DNA of 64,000 nucleotides from Holophagales bacterium (GCA_016699405.1 CP064972.1:1829501-1893500); one strand, 5' to 3'. Shown: positions 9,197 to 16,194, counted from the first letter of the stretch. Notes: generated by a model not told the origin, from the letters alone. Made by a program: numbers and translations.

Positions 9197-9483
9197 CGCC
9201 CGCTCCGCCGCTCGTCGATCAGCGCGGCGCTCGCCGCGGCACGCCCGCGCGCCCGCGGGGGCGGCGCGGCGAGAATCCCGCGCGGGACCTTGGCGCGCGG
9301 CGACCTCACCAGCCCGGCCCGCTCGAGCCGGGCGAGCCGGCCCTCGGTGGCCCCCGGAGCGCCGAGTGGCTCGATCCGGGCGATCGGCACGCCGCGATCC
9401 TCGATCACCACGCGGGCACCGGCCCGCACCCGGTCGAGCAGGGCCGAGAGCCCGTTCTTCGCCTCCGAGATGCTCGCTCGCAT
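9193..9483 (-). CDS. Phd/YefM-type antitoxin
   Basis: 96 residues. The N-terminal ISEAKNGLSALLDRVRAG and VVIEDRGVPIARIEPL match the DNA-binding fold of Phd/YefM antitoxins; the basic, Ala/Pro-rich C-terminus would wrap the PIN toxin. A TAGAAT box at 9493-9498 ends 9 nt before the ATG, so the transcript probably has almost no leader. Autoregulation by the complex is the norm in this family. Confidence 0.85.
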   Translation of the reverse strand: MRASISEAKNGLSALLDRVRAGARVVIEDRGVPIARIEPLGAPGATEGRLARLERAGLVRSPRAKVPRGILAAPPPRARGRAAASAALIDERRSGR

Positions 9484-9550
9484 GATGTGGCTATTCTAGC
9501 CTGAATGAACGGGCCTGGAACGCCGATACGGAGGAGGGGTGTCTCGCGGG

Positions 9551-10003
9551 ATGTGGTTGCCGATACCGTGGGGACGAAACGAGGGGCGACTGCCCAAGTC
9601 CGCCGCCGGAGTGTGGCCGTGGGAGCGCGAGGGCGGCACCCTGCGCCGCCACGGCGTGCTGCGCTTCGGACGCCTGCTGCGAAACACCCCGCTTCGCCAC
9701 CTGAACGCGCGGGTCGATCTGGACGGATCCCGAGCCGACGCAGAGCGCGTGCGATTCCAAACCGCCTCCGCCGAAGCGTGCCACTTCTGGGTCGCCGTGC
9801 TGCTCACCCCGTTCGTCGTGATCGCGATCGCCGTCGGTCGCTGGTCCGTCGTCGCTGGCTTCCTCCTCGCGCAGCTCCTCGTGAACGTCTTCCCGACCCT
9901 CCACCGGCGGTACATTCGCGGCCGGATGGAGCGGGCGATGGCGAGAGTGAGCAGGGCGACGACGGGATCTCGCTCGGTTCCCAGGAGTCCCTTCGATGCT
10001 TGA
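9551..10003 (+). CDS. Membrane protein related to CrtO-type acyltransferases
   Basis: 150 residues. The order of an N-terminal WPWEREGGTLRRHGV, a mid-chain RVRFQTASAEACHFWV, two hydrophobic helices and a closing NVFPTLHRRYIRGRM resembles the glycosyl-4,4'-diaponeurosporenoate acyltransferase (CrtO, PF18927) family as I remember it. No carotenoid genes are nearby, so the substrate is open. ATG 9551 is chosen because GGAGGAGG lies upstream at a workable distance, whereas GTG 9539 is too close to it. Confidence 0.55.
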   Translation: MWLPIPWGRNEGRLPKSAAGVWPWEREGGTLRRHGVLRFGRLLRNTPLRHLNARVDLDGSRADAERVRFQTASAEACHFWVAVLLTPFVVIAIAVGRWSVVAGFLLAQLLVNVFPTLHRRYIRGRMERAMARVSRATTGSRSVPRSPFDA

Positions 10004-10162
10004 CGGGTGGCGGTCGCCTCGCGTCGGAGTGCAATCGACATCCCTGAGCGACGTCGGCTTCCTCTCTGCGCGTCTCTCTTCTCCTCGACTGGGAATGGAA
10101 CTGTCTTCGCACCAAAGTGGGCCGCCGGCAGAGTCAAACGACGTCTCACCCCTTGGCCATCG

Positions 10163-10615
10163 CTACGAAGCGGGCCGCAAGCCGGTCGCTCGGAAGTAGA
10201 ATCCGCGGGCTCCAACCATCGCGAGGATGCACAGGGCCAGGTAGAGAAGCTCCGCAAAGAGCTGAATGCGGTCGAGTCGCTTTCTCCGGGCCTTGTCGAG
10301 TCGACTCCTGGCCGCAGCAACGCTTCGACACGCGGTCTTCCGGACCTTTTCCGCGTAGGCACTGGTCGCCAATCCGATCGGGATGACGAGCACACAGAGT
10401 TCGAAGGTGCTCATGCGCCGCCAGATGGCCCCGGCAATCAAGAAACAGATGGCCGATGCGGGGAGGGTCGATACCATTCCCCAGTAGGCCGAGGTTCGAG
10501 CGTGCGCCTGCCATGCGTTCGACTTACCCCAAGAAGCCTCGCTCCTCAGGTAGGTCGTGGCGATGACATAGGAGGCAATCGATTCGGTGCCTAGCTCGCT
10601 ACGACGAGTGTCCAT
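10163..10615 (-). CDS. Small membrane protein, unknown
   Basis: 150 residues. Two helices form a hairpin at about residues 46-82, a basic helix follows (SRLDKARRKRLDRI) and a further hydrophobic helix ends the chain. The shape recalls two-helix effector-type membrane proteins, but I cannot place it in a family. An in-frame ATG at 10627 is an alternative start. It stands next to the integron-like island and may belong to the accessory region. Confidence 0.5.
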   Translation of the reverse strand: MDTRRSELGTESIASYVIATTYLRSEASWGKSNAWQAHARTSAYWGMVSTLPASAICFLIAGAIWRRMSTFELCVLVIPIGLATSAYAEKVRKTACRSVAAARSRLDKARRKRLDRIQLFAELLYLALCILAMVGARGFYFRATGLRPAS

Positions 10616-10757
10616 TGATCGATCCATGCTCGAGGAGGTCGAAGGGCAATTGTACGCGCCGCGTCCGGAGCTCGAGCGGGTTGGTGCGGCTGGCGTGAAG
10701 GGGACGGCGGGTGAGCGCTCGTGGTAATGGCCGAGTCCGGGGTCGGCAGCTGCAATA

Positions 10758-10921
10758 GGTGCCACCCGATTTCCGAAGCTCCTCTGGCCAGGCTGAACCT
10801 CCGCGAGCTCACTACGAAGCTCGAGGAGGGCGCTCCCTTCCCCAGCAACGAGCCTGGACTCATGTCCAAGATTCCAAGACGACTCCGCGGCGTCGCGCCG
10901 AGCGGGATATCGGGTGGCACC
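10758..10921. repeat. 164-bp TIR repeat, copy 1
   Basis: First of three near-identical 164-bp copies in the window. It begins GGTGCCACCCGATTTCC and ends in the inverted form GGGATATCGGGTGGCACC, giving ends about 17-18 bp long. The interior has no convincing gene; short frames across it are artefacts. In this copy the outer 18 bp GGTGGCACCTCTTCCCGG (10913-10930) is duplicated in tandem at 10931-10948. It looks like a non-autonomous, MITE-like element. Confidence 0.85.
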
Positions 10922-11038
10922 TCTTCCCGGGGTGGCACCTCTTCCCGGTCCTGCCGCGGCACTCGCGGCCCCGCCGACCACCTTTTTGAAGCGCCGGCGT
11001 TATACGGCGCCACACGCCACGTTTGACACACGCCACGT

Positions 11039-11067
11039 TTGACACACGCCATGCAGCCGCCTACACT
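11039..11067 (+). promoter_or_regulatory. Sigma-70 promoter, first cassette-type promoter
   Basis: TTGACA (11039-11044), exactly 17 nt, then TACACT (11062-11067). This is a near-ideal vegetative promoter. The -35 part sits in a short tandem repeat (CACACGCCACGTTTGA-type units at about 11010-11045). A related promoter with the same spacing and TACACTGCC ending occurs at 12830-12858. Confidence 0.7.
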
Positions 11068-11129
11068 GCCCCCAAGTCAACCAGCCATGCGACTTCTCGC
11101 CCCCTCGTCGCGTCCTGCCCGCCGGAGTT

Positions 11130-11150
11130 ACACGGCAGAATGTGCCGTGT
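11130..11150. promoter_or_regulatory. Inverted repeat in the 5' leader
   Basis: ACACGGCA, 5-nt loop, TGCCGTGT: a perfect 8-bp dyad between the promoter at 11039 and the GTG at 11176. It could be an operator or a hairpin in the mRNA leader. Confidence 0.45.
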
Positions 11151-11175
11151 TTGCAGGTTCGCGTAGGAGGTCGGG

Positions 11176-11802
11176 GTGGGGTCGAATACAGAGTTGGGCG
11201 GACCGGAGAAACGCGCGGTGCCCGTCACCGAATTGCTTACCCGTTTGCGCAATCACTATCTCGATCATCTGCGTTCCGGCATAGCTGAGGCCCGTCGACA
11301 AGAGTCCGACGGCCAGCCCGAAGTCCTGCTTGAGATCGGGCAGGGCCGTATTCCGCGTCCCTACTCCTTGTACCGGATCGACCTTCTGGCGGGCACAGCC
11401 GAAGACCCCAAACTGACCGACTTCAACCCCGATTCCTACCTCTCTTTCGAGCCGGTCAAATTCGAGGTGGGACGACTTCGCGCTGTTCTTCACCCACTTC
11501 ACTGGAACGGCGTGGAGTTTCGCGGCATCGGCCTGCCCGCAACATGGGCTCCGCTCCAAGACTGGGTTCTGAACGAAATCGACGTGAACGACGAAAAGCC
11601 GCCCGGTCACGACGGCCTTTCCGGTGTCATCCACGGTGTCACTCAACCTGCACTTGCCGTCGACAGCTGGTCCCTCTCAATTGACTTCGGCAGCGCCCCC
11701 GTAGGGTCGCTCGTTGGCCTTGTCGAGCTATTGGCTGGTCTTGATGTGCGCGAGTTGGACATCGGTTCTTTCTCGATGATCTCTCCCAACGCAAGCTCCT
11801 AA
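11176..11802 (+). CDS. Cassette-like hypothetical protein
   Basis: 208-residue soluble protein with no motif I recognise. A GTG start at 11176 is preceded by AGGAGGT at good distance and by the strong promoter at 11039. The stop codon TAA at 11800-11802 touches the end of an IS5-family remnant, so the original 3' flank, perhaps an attC site, is gone. Base composition is less GC-extreme than the flanking housekeeping genes, in keeping with a captured cassette. Confidence 0.6.
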   Translation: MGSNTELGGPEKRAVPVTELLTRLRNHYLDHLRSGIAEARRQESDGQPEVLLEIGQGRIPRPYSLYRIDLLAGTAEDPKLTDFNPDSYLSFEPVKFEVGRLRAVLHPLHWNGVEFRGIGLPATWAPLQDWVLNEIDVNDEKPPGHDGLSGVIHGVTQPALAVDSWSLSIDFGSAPVGSLVGLVELLAGLDVRELDIGSFSMISPNASS

Positions 11803-12365
11803 GAGGCTGCGGGAAAACGGTGTTCCGAGGCTGCATTTGGGCACTCGAAGAGCTGTTGAGGCGGCCGAGAGGACCAACGCCCGGCTGGTCTCCCCGCGAT
11901 CTCGCTCGTCTTGCCGGGCGACTTGGTCTCTGTCTTGTGCCGGTGGGTCACGTCGCGGCCTCCAGTCTTCGCATTCGGCTGAGGTCGTAGGCCCCGAGGG
12001 CGAAGAGGAAGCTCCATTGGACGCGAGCTTGGCCTCGGTGTTTCGTCTTTCGTTGCCCGGCGTTGTTCCTGAGCCAAGCCGGCACTCGTTCGATCATCGG
12101 CCGTAGCGCTTGGCTGATCTGGTAACCGAGATGCCGAGTCGTTCGCCCGTCGATGGCGCTGCGGCGACCGTTCCGGTTCTGCGACACGTGCGGCGTGACT
12201 CCGAGCTGCGGCAGCTCCGCAACGAAGGCTGCCGTGTCGTGACCTTGTCGGCGCCGAGGGTAACGCGCTTCCCACGTCGAAGCGGCTCGATCAACGTGAG
12301 AGCTGCGGCTCCTTCCGCGTAGCCATCCGCCCTCGTCAACCTGCCCGCAACGGCCAGTAGTAGTA
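11803..12365 (-). pseudogene. IS5-family transposase remnant, frameshifted and 5'-truncated
   Basis: The minus strand encodes the C-terminal part of an IS5-group transposase: LTRADGYAEG, then RVTLGADK, then VTPHVSQN, then RRSAIDGRTTRHLGYQISQ and KTKHRG. A one-base deletion near 12250, just after GADK, breaks the frame (frame one ends there, frame two runs to the stop at 11948). The 5' half is missing and the coding sequence runs straight into repeat copy 2 at 12366. The right end at 11803 (GAGGCTGCGGGAAAACG) looks like an IS terminal repeat. Confidence 0.8.
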
Positions 12366-12529
12366 GGCGCTACCCGATCTCCGAAGCTCTTCTGCCCAGG
12401 CTGAACCTCCGCGAGCTCACTACGAAGCTTGAGGAGGGCGCTCCCTTCCCCCGCAAAGAGCCTGGGCTCATGTCCGAGATTCCAAGACGACTCCGGGGCG
12501 TCGCGCCGACCGGGAAATCGGGTGGCACC
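12366..12529. repeat. 164-bp TIR repeat, copy 2
   Basis: Same length and order as copies 1 and 3 but more diverged at its left end (GGCGCTACCCGATCTCC); the right end is GGGAAATCGGGTGGCACC. It separates a 5'-truncated IS5 transposase from a 5'-truncated integron integrase, so both neighbours are cut at, or very near, its borders. Confidence 0.82.
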
Positions 12530-12551
12530 TCGTCCCGGACGGGTCGGAAGG

Positions 12552-12797
12552 CACCACCTCTACCCGGAACGGATCCAGCGCGCCATCACCGCCGCGGCCC
12601 GGCGAACCAGCCTCGCCAAGCGCGTCACCTGCCACACTCTCCGGCACTCCTTCGCCACCCACCTCCTCGAGGCGGGCTACGACATCCGCACCGTTCAGGA
12701 GCTCCTGGGGCACCGCCAGGTCACCACCACGATGATCTACACCCACGTCCTCAACCGCGGCGGCCTCGGTGTCCGCAGCCCGATCGACTCCCTCTGA
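12552..12797 (+). pseudogene. intI: Integron integrase, C-terminal fragment
   Basis: 81 codons of a tyrosine recombinase. HHLYPERIQRAI, CHTLRHSFATHLL, GYDIRTVQELLGH and TTMIYTHVLNRGG, ending GVRSPIDSL, are the conserved end of IntI integrases, with the catalytic H-R-H cluster, the later H and the Tyr nucleophile all present. An intact IntI has about 320-340 residues; everything upstream is missing and repeat copy 2 stands in its place. It points toward the cassettes, as in inverted-type integrons, rather than away from them. Confidence 0.85.
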
Positions 12798-12829
12798 CGA
12801 TTCGGTTTATCCGACCGTTGTCACCAGGA

Positions 12830-12858
12830 TTGCCAATCTCCGCGCAACCATCTACACT
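12830..12858 (+). promoter_or_regulatory. Promoter upstream of cassettes (Pc-like)
   Basis: TTGCCA (12830-12835), 17 nt, TACACT (12853-12858). Spacing and the GCA-CC-CTACACTGCC tail match the promoter at 11039. It lies between the intI fragment and the first cassette border at 12973, the expected place for a cassette promoter when intI faces the array. Confidence 0.6.
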
Positions 12859-12972
12859 GCCTCGAAATACAGCAGCGAAGACACCTGAGGCCGTCGATGA
12901 CCACGTTCTCCCACTTTGCTTACGCGACGTTGTCACACGGAACGCAAGTTTCGCGGTGGTCGACGAAACGTA

Positions 12973-12979
12973 GTTAGCC
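12973..12979 (+). other. Candidate attI/attC core (GTTAGCC) at the cassette border
   Basis: GTTAGCC resembles the R' core GTTRRRY of integron recombination sites (one mismatch). No matching R'' partner is visible within 150 bp upstream, so an attI-type site downstream of the intI fragment is more likely than an attC. The Abi_C gene starts 20 nt later, as usual for a cassette gene. Confidence 0.45.
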
Positions 12980-12999
12980 GCCTCGGGAACCGTTTGCAT

Positions 13000-13749
13000 A
13001 TGCCGCCACTCGCTCGAGCTGAGATCCTTAAGGTGGTGAATCGGTACATCGGGGTAGCGGGCGGGTACCTCGGCGATTTCAGCTACCGCACCCATGCAGA
13101 GTTCTATCCCGAGTACTGTGGCCTTGATATCGACCCGAATGCGCTTCCCGGGACCACGCGCGAGAGGTTCGTCACGATTCTGGGAGGTGCCTCGCCTGGC
13201 GATCAAGCGCGAATACTGAGGGGAGTGCTAGAGCGCTTTCCGCGTGGCTCCGGTCCAGACACCAGAACAGAGGAGCTCTACGGCGAGATCTCCGGCTGGA
13301 TTCTCCAGCTTGAGGGCGCATCGCCGATTGAGTCTCCGGCCCCGCGAATCACGTCGGCCGTGGTCGCAAGAGCGATAGGCGACGCGGAGGCGCTTATTCG
13401 GTCAAGCGGGGCGACCAGCGGCGTCGATAGGGTCCACACGGCGCTTCACGGTTACTTGCTCGCGGTGTGCACGGCTAACTCGATCTCGTATCCGCCGGAT
13501 GCCAGTATCACCCAGTTGTTCCGGCTGCTTCGAGACCATCACCCCTCACTCCGGGCGCTTGGGCCGAGACCGCAGGACATCGAGCAGGTGCTCCGCGCTT
13601 GCGCGAGCATCATCGACGCGCTGAACCCTGTTCGCAACCGAACGAGCGTCGCCCACCCCAACGAGGTTCTGCTTCCAAGCGAAGAGGCCATGCTCGTCAT
13701 CAACGTCGCTCGGACGCTTCTTCACTACCTCGATTCGAAGCTCAGTTGA
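13000..13749 (+). CDS. Abortive-infection protein (Abi_C domain), cassette gene
   Basis: 249 residues. The C-terminal third has the Abi_C pattern (PF14355): LHGYLLAVC, then a stretch ending NPVRNRTSVAHPNEVLL, with an RNxxxxxH HEPN-like core, and a closing hydrophobic helix. The N-terminal half (VNRYIGVAGGYLGDFSYRTH) resembles the domain that precedes Abi_C in other phage-exclusion proteins. The family aborts phage infection, probably by RNA cleavage. A longer frame upstream would cross the recombination core, so ATG 13000 is chosen. An attC site follows 6 bp after the stop. Confidence 0.75.
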   Translation: MPPLARAEILKVVNRYIGVAGGYLGDFSYRTHAEFYPEYCGLDIDPNALPGTTRERFVTILGGASPGDQARILRGVLERFPRGSGPDTRTEELYGEISGWILQLEGASPIESPAPRITSAVVARAIGDAEALIRSSGATSGVDRVHTALHGYLLAVCTANSISYPPDASITQLFRLLRDHHPSLRALGPRPQDIEQVLRACASIIDALNPVRNRTSVAHPNEVLLPSEEAMLVINVARTLLHYLDSKLS

Positions 13750-13755
13750 GTCGGC

Positions 13756-13834
13756 GGCTAACACGTCGTTTCAGCGGACGTCAGGGCTGGCCTTCGGCCA
13801 TCCCTGCCGCCGCTGAACTCCACATCCGTTAGGC
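13756..13834 (+). other. attC recombination site (complete)
   Basis: R'' GGCTAAC (13756-13762) pairs with R' GTTAGGC (13828-13834). L'' GTTTCAGCGG (13768-13777) pairs with L' CCGCTGAAC (13810-13818) with one extra base, the extrahelical-base hallmark of attC. The centre folds through GGGCTGGCC-TTC-GGCCATCCC. Length 79 bp, placed just after one gene and 16 bp before the next. All this fits a functional-looking integron cassette site. Confidence 0.88.
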
Positions 13835-13850
13835 GTCGCCACATTCAGTC

Positions 13851-14414
13851 GTGTTCTTCGAGCGTCCCCTCCTCAAGTGGCAAGAGGCCCATCGAGACCG
13901 TGCCGCCTTCGCATGGAACGACTTGATGCTGCACAAGCGGGCCGTCGTTCGTCTGACGCTCCTCCTAGCCTCGCCGTGGCCGGTCCTCGCGGCGATCGCG
14001 TGGTGGCGACTTCACCGATTCGACCCAGCCACCCTAGCGATTGGCCTCCTGACGTCGCTATTCATCATGCTGGTTCTGGTGTCGGCGACGCTCCTCCCGC
14101 AAACCGTGAGGCTCTACAAGGACAGAATCGTCGTCGTGTCCAGCCACGGCGCCCGCCCCATTCGCTACTCTCAGATCCGCTCCTGCCATCTCGGGGTTCG
14201 CTCTGTCCGTGGTAGGTCACTTCGCATCTTCGAAGTCCACGGAGAGTCCGATCGCCTCGTTCTGCAGATCACCTGCCCGGCCTCCCTCGACGAAACCTCA
14301 CTTATGAACATCCTCGCAGCTAGGCAGGTCCCGTTCTGGGCGTCTGCAGGTCCCAGCAACATTGCTGGTCGGTCGTGGGGCGCCGCCTTCTATGAGGGAG
14401 ATTCCGTCAAGTAG
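13851..14414 (+). CDS. Cassette-borne membrane protein, unknown
   Basis: 187 residues. Two hydrophobic helices at about residues 33-77 are followed by a beta-rich, PH-like soluble part (RLYKDRIVVVSSHG, then RIFEVHG). The GTG start lies 16 nt after the attC R' core, a normal position for a cassette gene. No family assignment is secure. A second short frame fills the rest of the cassette up to the ATCTAAC core at 14619. Confidence 0.6.
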   Translation: MFFERPLLKWQEAHRDRAAFAWNDLMLHKRAVVRLTLLLASPWPVLAAIAWWRLHRFDPATLAIGLLTSLFIMLVLVSATLLPQTVRLYKDRIVVVSSHGARPIRYSQIRSCHLGVRSVRGRSLRIFEVHGESDRLVLQITCPASLDETSLMNILAARQVPFWASAGPSNIAGRSWGAAFYEGDSVK

Positions 14415-14618
14415 TCCCCTCGCCGGGTGAGGTTGTTGTCGTCGTCAGCGACTTCTCCAGTACGAGCCCATGCATCCGACGTGCGGCTGGCCGCTTCCAC
14501 GTGCGGGCAGGACCTGGTCCTGCCACGACCTTATATCCGTGCGACCTCGAGGGCCGTCACCGAATCCTCTGTTCGCTGCAAGATGCAGCCGAGTGGAAGC
14601 GTTGGTGGGAGCTGCCCC
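14415..14618. other. Stretch without a supported gene
   Basis: About 200 bp between the cassette gene and the split attC. It holds a perfect short palindrome GCAGGACC-T-GGTCCTGC near 14507-14523. A 65-codon GTG-initiated frame at 14427-14624 ends with its TAA inside the ATCTAAC core, as cassette genes often do, but nothing else supports it. Confidence 0.4.
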
Positions 14619-14634
14619 ATCTAACCCTCAGTTC
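14619..14634 (+). other. Left half of a second attC
   Basis: ATCTAACCCTCAGTTC has the same plan as the left end of the complete attC (core CTAAC, 5 nt, GTT). It is followed at once by IS110-family sequence. Its right half is at 15269-15331. Confidence 0.55.
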
Positions 14635-14740
14635 CCAGAGGAAACCCAGCGGCATCGTGCGGGCAGGTCCACCAGCCGATCGTCCATGGACTCACGGAGT
14701 GTGTTTCGGAGTTCGTTGTTGCCCTACCTGAGTCTTTTCT

Positions 14741-14846
14741 CTCAAGCCGGCTTGAGCTTGGCTTCCGCGGGGATCTCGCCGAAGGTCACGAAGCGCGAGA
14801 GTGCGATGAGCAGCTCGCGGGCGAGCGCGACGATGCCCCGGTAATA
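14741..14846 (-). pseudogene. IS110-family transposase, C-terminal fragment
   Basis: Reads YRGIVALARELLIALSRFV then TFGEIPAEAKLKPA and a TGA at 14741-14743, the characteristic end of IS110/IS1111 transposases. It begins at the edge of repeat copy 3. Confidence 0.8.
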
Positions 14847-15010
14847 GGTGCCACCCGAGTTCCGAAGCTCCTCTGGCCAGGCTGAACCTCCGCGAGCTCA
14901 CTACGAAGCTCGAGGAGGGCGCTCCCTTCCCCAGCAACGAGCCTGGACTCATGTCCAAGATTCCAAGACGACTCCGGGGCGTCGCGCCGAGCGGGAAATC
15001 GGGTGGCACC
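14847..15010. repeat. 164-bp TIR repeat, copy 3
   Basis: Begins GGTGCCACCCGAGTTCC and ends GGGAAATCGGGTGGCACC. It sits between the N- and C-terminal fragments of one IS110-family transposase gene, whose central part (by family length about 250 codons) is absent. The flanks AATA on the left and TCTTCCC on the right are shared with copy 1. Confidence 0.87.
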
Positions 15011-15172
15011 TCTTCCCAGGGCGAAGAACTTGAGCAGTGCCGAGCGGGTCAAGCGTCGTCGCAGTCGCACCTGCCCCGGCCGCGTGGACACGGCCACTTC
15101 GAAGACGCTCTTTACCAAGTCCACGGCGATGACGGTACGCCCGATGTCCCGGGTTGTCGTAGTCTCACTCAC
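15011..15172 (-). pseudogene. IS110-family transposase, N-terminal fragment
   Basis: GTG start at 15172 with an AAGGAGGAG ribosome site. The product starts SETTTTRDIGRTVIAVDLVK and continues SVFEVAVS and TRSALLKFFALG, the RuvC-like DEDD N-terminus of IS110 transposases with its first aspartate. After about 53 codons the frame enters repeat copy 3. Confidence 0.82.
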
Positions 15173-15268
15173 GGACTCCTCCTTTCCAGGGAGCATGCGC
15201 TCATGACTCCGACGACTGTGGCACTCCAGATGCCGACCGAGTCGAGGGAGGAGTCCATCTCATCATTG

Positions 15269-15331
15269 CAGCGGAAGTCAGGGCTGGCCTGCGGCCGTCC
15301 CTGCCGGCGCTGAACTCCATAACCGTCAGGC
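15269..15331 (+). other. Right half of the second attC
   Basis: CAGCGGAAGTCAGGGCTGGCC, the mirrored GGCCGTCCCTG, L' GCGCTGAAC (15307-15315) and R' GTCAGGC (15325-15331) follow the complete attC at 13756 almost base for base. The missing R'' side is at 14619-14634 on the other side of the IS110 remnant. Confidence 0.75.
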
Positions 15332-15356
15332 ACCGGTGCCCTCAGATCAGACGTTC

Positions 15357-15884
15357 ATGAAGAAGGTACTCGTGCTCGTCGGCCCGAAAGGCGCTGGCAA
15401 GTCCACGATCGGGTACCTCCTCGCGACCGACCTCGGCCTCCACTTCCTGAGCGTCGAGCCGATCTTCCTTGGCGTCCGGGAACAGCTCGGCGCTTCCAAC
15501 TCGCAGTTCGAGCAGGCAGGCTTTCGGGCCGTCCTCAGCGCCCTTCGCGAAGCCCTCGGCCAGCACGACGTCATCTGTTTCGAGAGTACCGGCGCTTCTG
15601 CGTATCTCCCCTGGCTGCTCGATGCACTTCGCCAGGAGGCACGTGTGCTTCTTGTCCGCGTCTTGGCCGCACCCGACCAGTGCCTCACGCGTGTCCATGC
15701 TCGCGACGCGTCCGTCCACATCCCTGTCTCTGACGACCAGATCGAGCGCATCAACGCCGTCGCCCAGTCAGTCATGCTGCCGTGGACGGCGGAGCTCGAC
15801 AACCGTGGACCCCTCGACCGCACGCTCATCGTGTCAACCATCCGGCAGCTCCTCACAGCCACTGCCAGCCCAGCCGGTGCCTGA
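15357..15884 (+). CDS. P-loop kinase-like protein, cassette gene
   Basis: 175 residues. The Walker A motif GPKGAGKST lies at residues 8-16 in a shikimate/gluconate-kinase-like NMP fold, and CFESTGASAYL and a late basic segment could form the lid. The phosphorylated substrate cannot be told. The ATG lies 26 nt after the attC R' core, and the TGA stop (15882-15884) falls inside a further core, GCCTGAC, both typical of integron cassettes. Confidence 0.65.
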   Translation: MKKVLVLVGPKGAGKSTIGYLLATDLGLHFLSVEPIFLGVREQLGASNSQFEQAGFRAVLSALREALGQHDVICFESTGASAYLPWLLDALRQEARVLLVRVLAAPDQCLTRVHARDASVHIPVSDDQIERINAVAQSVMLPWTAELDNRGPLDRTLIVSTIRQLLTATASPAGA

Positions 15885-15891
15885 CACGTCG
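15879..15891 (+). other. Truncated attC, left core only
   Basis: GCCTGACACGTCG matches the start of the complete attC (GGCTAACACGTCG) in 11 of 13 positions. Nothing resembling L' or R' follows, so the array is broken here. Confidence 0.5.
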
Positions 15892-16143
15892 CATCTGGAC
15901 TCTTCCGGCAAGCACCTATTCAAGAGCCGATGACGGTGGGCAGGACTGCAGTCGTATCCTCGGCCTTCGAGGCGAGCGTGTTGGGCTCCGAGCCTGGATG
16001 AAATCCGCGCGCGGGGAGCCAGTCGCGCGCACCGGTCGCGCAGGCCAGAGTAGTTATCAGCAATGACGAGTGGCCTACTGGCTCCGCCCGAACATGCGAG
16101 CAAACGCAAGGCGACGCCGGTGGCACACTGCGAAGACGAAAAA
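15892..16143. other. Intergenic stretch without a gene
   Basis: About 250 bp between the last cassette remnant and the serC terminator. I see no coding sequence or site in it. Confidence 0.5.
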
Positions 16144-16169
16144 GGCACTGGCCAGCTTCGGCCAGTGCC
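16144..16169 (-). terminator. Rho-independent terminator of the serine operon
   Basis: A perfect 10-bp stem (GGCACTGGCC / GGCCAGTGCC) with a 6-nt loop. On the minus strand it is followed by TTTTT, and it lies 26 nt past the serC stop. Confidence 0.9.
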
Positions 16170-16194
16170 TCGACAGCAGAACCGCTGAAACGGC

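Larger units (their letters stand above)
14635..15268 (-). mobile_element. IS110/IS1111-family element remnant inserted in an attC site
   Basis: The element carries both ends of a transposase gene on the minus strand with the middle lost and the 164-bp repeat copy 3 in its place. It splits an attC site at L'' (GTT / CAGCGG). Elements of the IS1111-attC group are known to target attC sites, so position and family agree. The outer borders are estimated from where attC similarity stops. Confidence 0.65.

Noticed and set aside
10999..11005. GTTATAC as an integron core before the first cassette-like gene
   Set aside because: It departs from GTTRRRY and has no paired core; it lies inside a GCGCCG/CGGCGC hairpin that may explain it.
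10591..11052. Open frames running through the 164-bp repeat as small proteins
   Set aside because: The same translated block appears at all three copies in different contexts, with no ribosome sites; it is translated repeat sequence.
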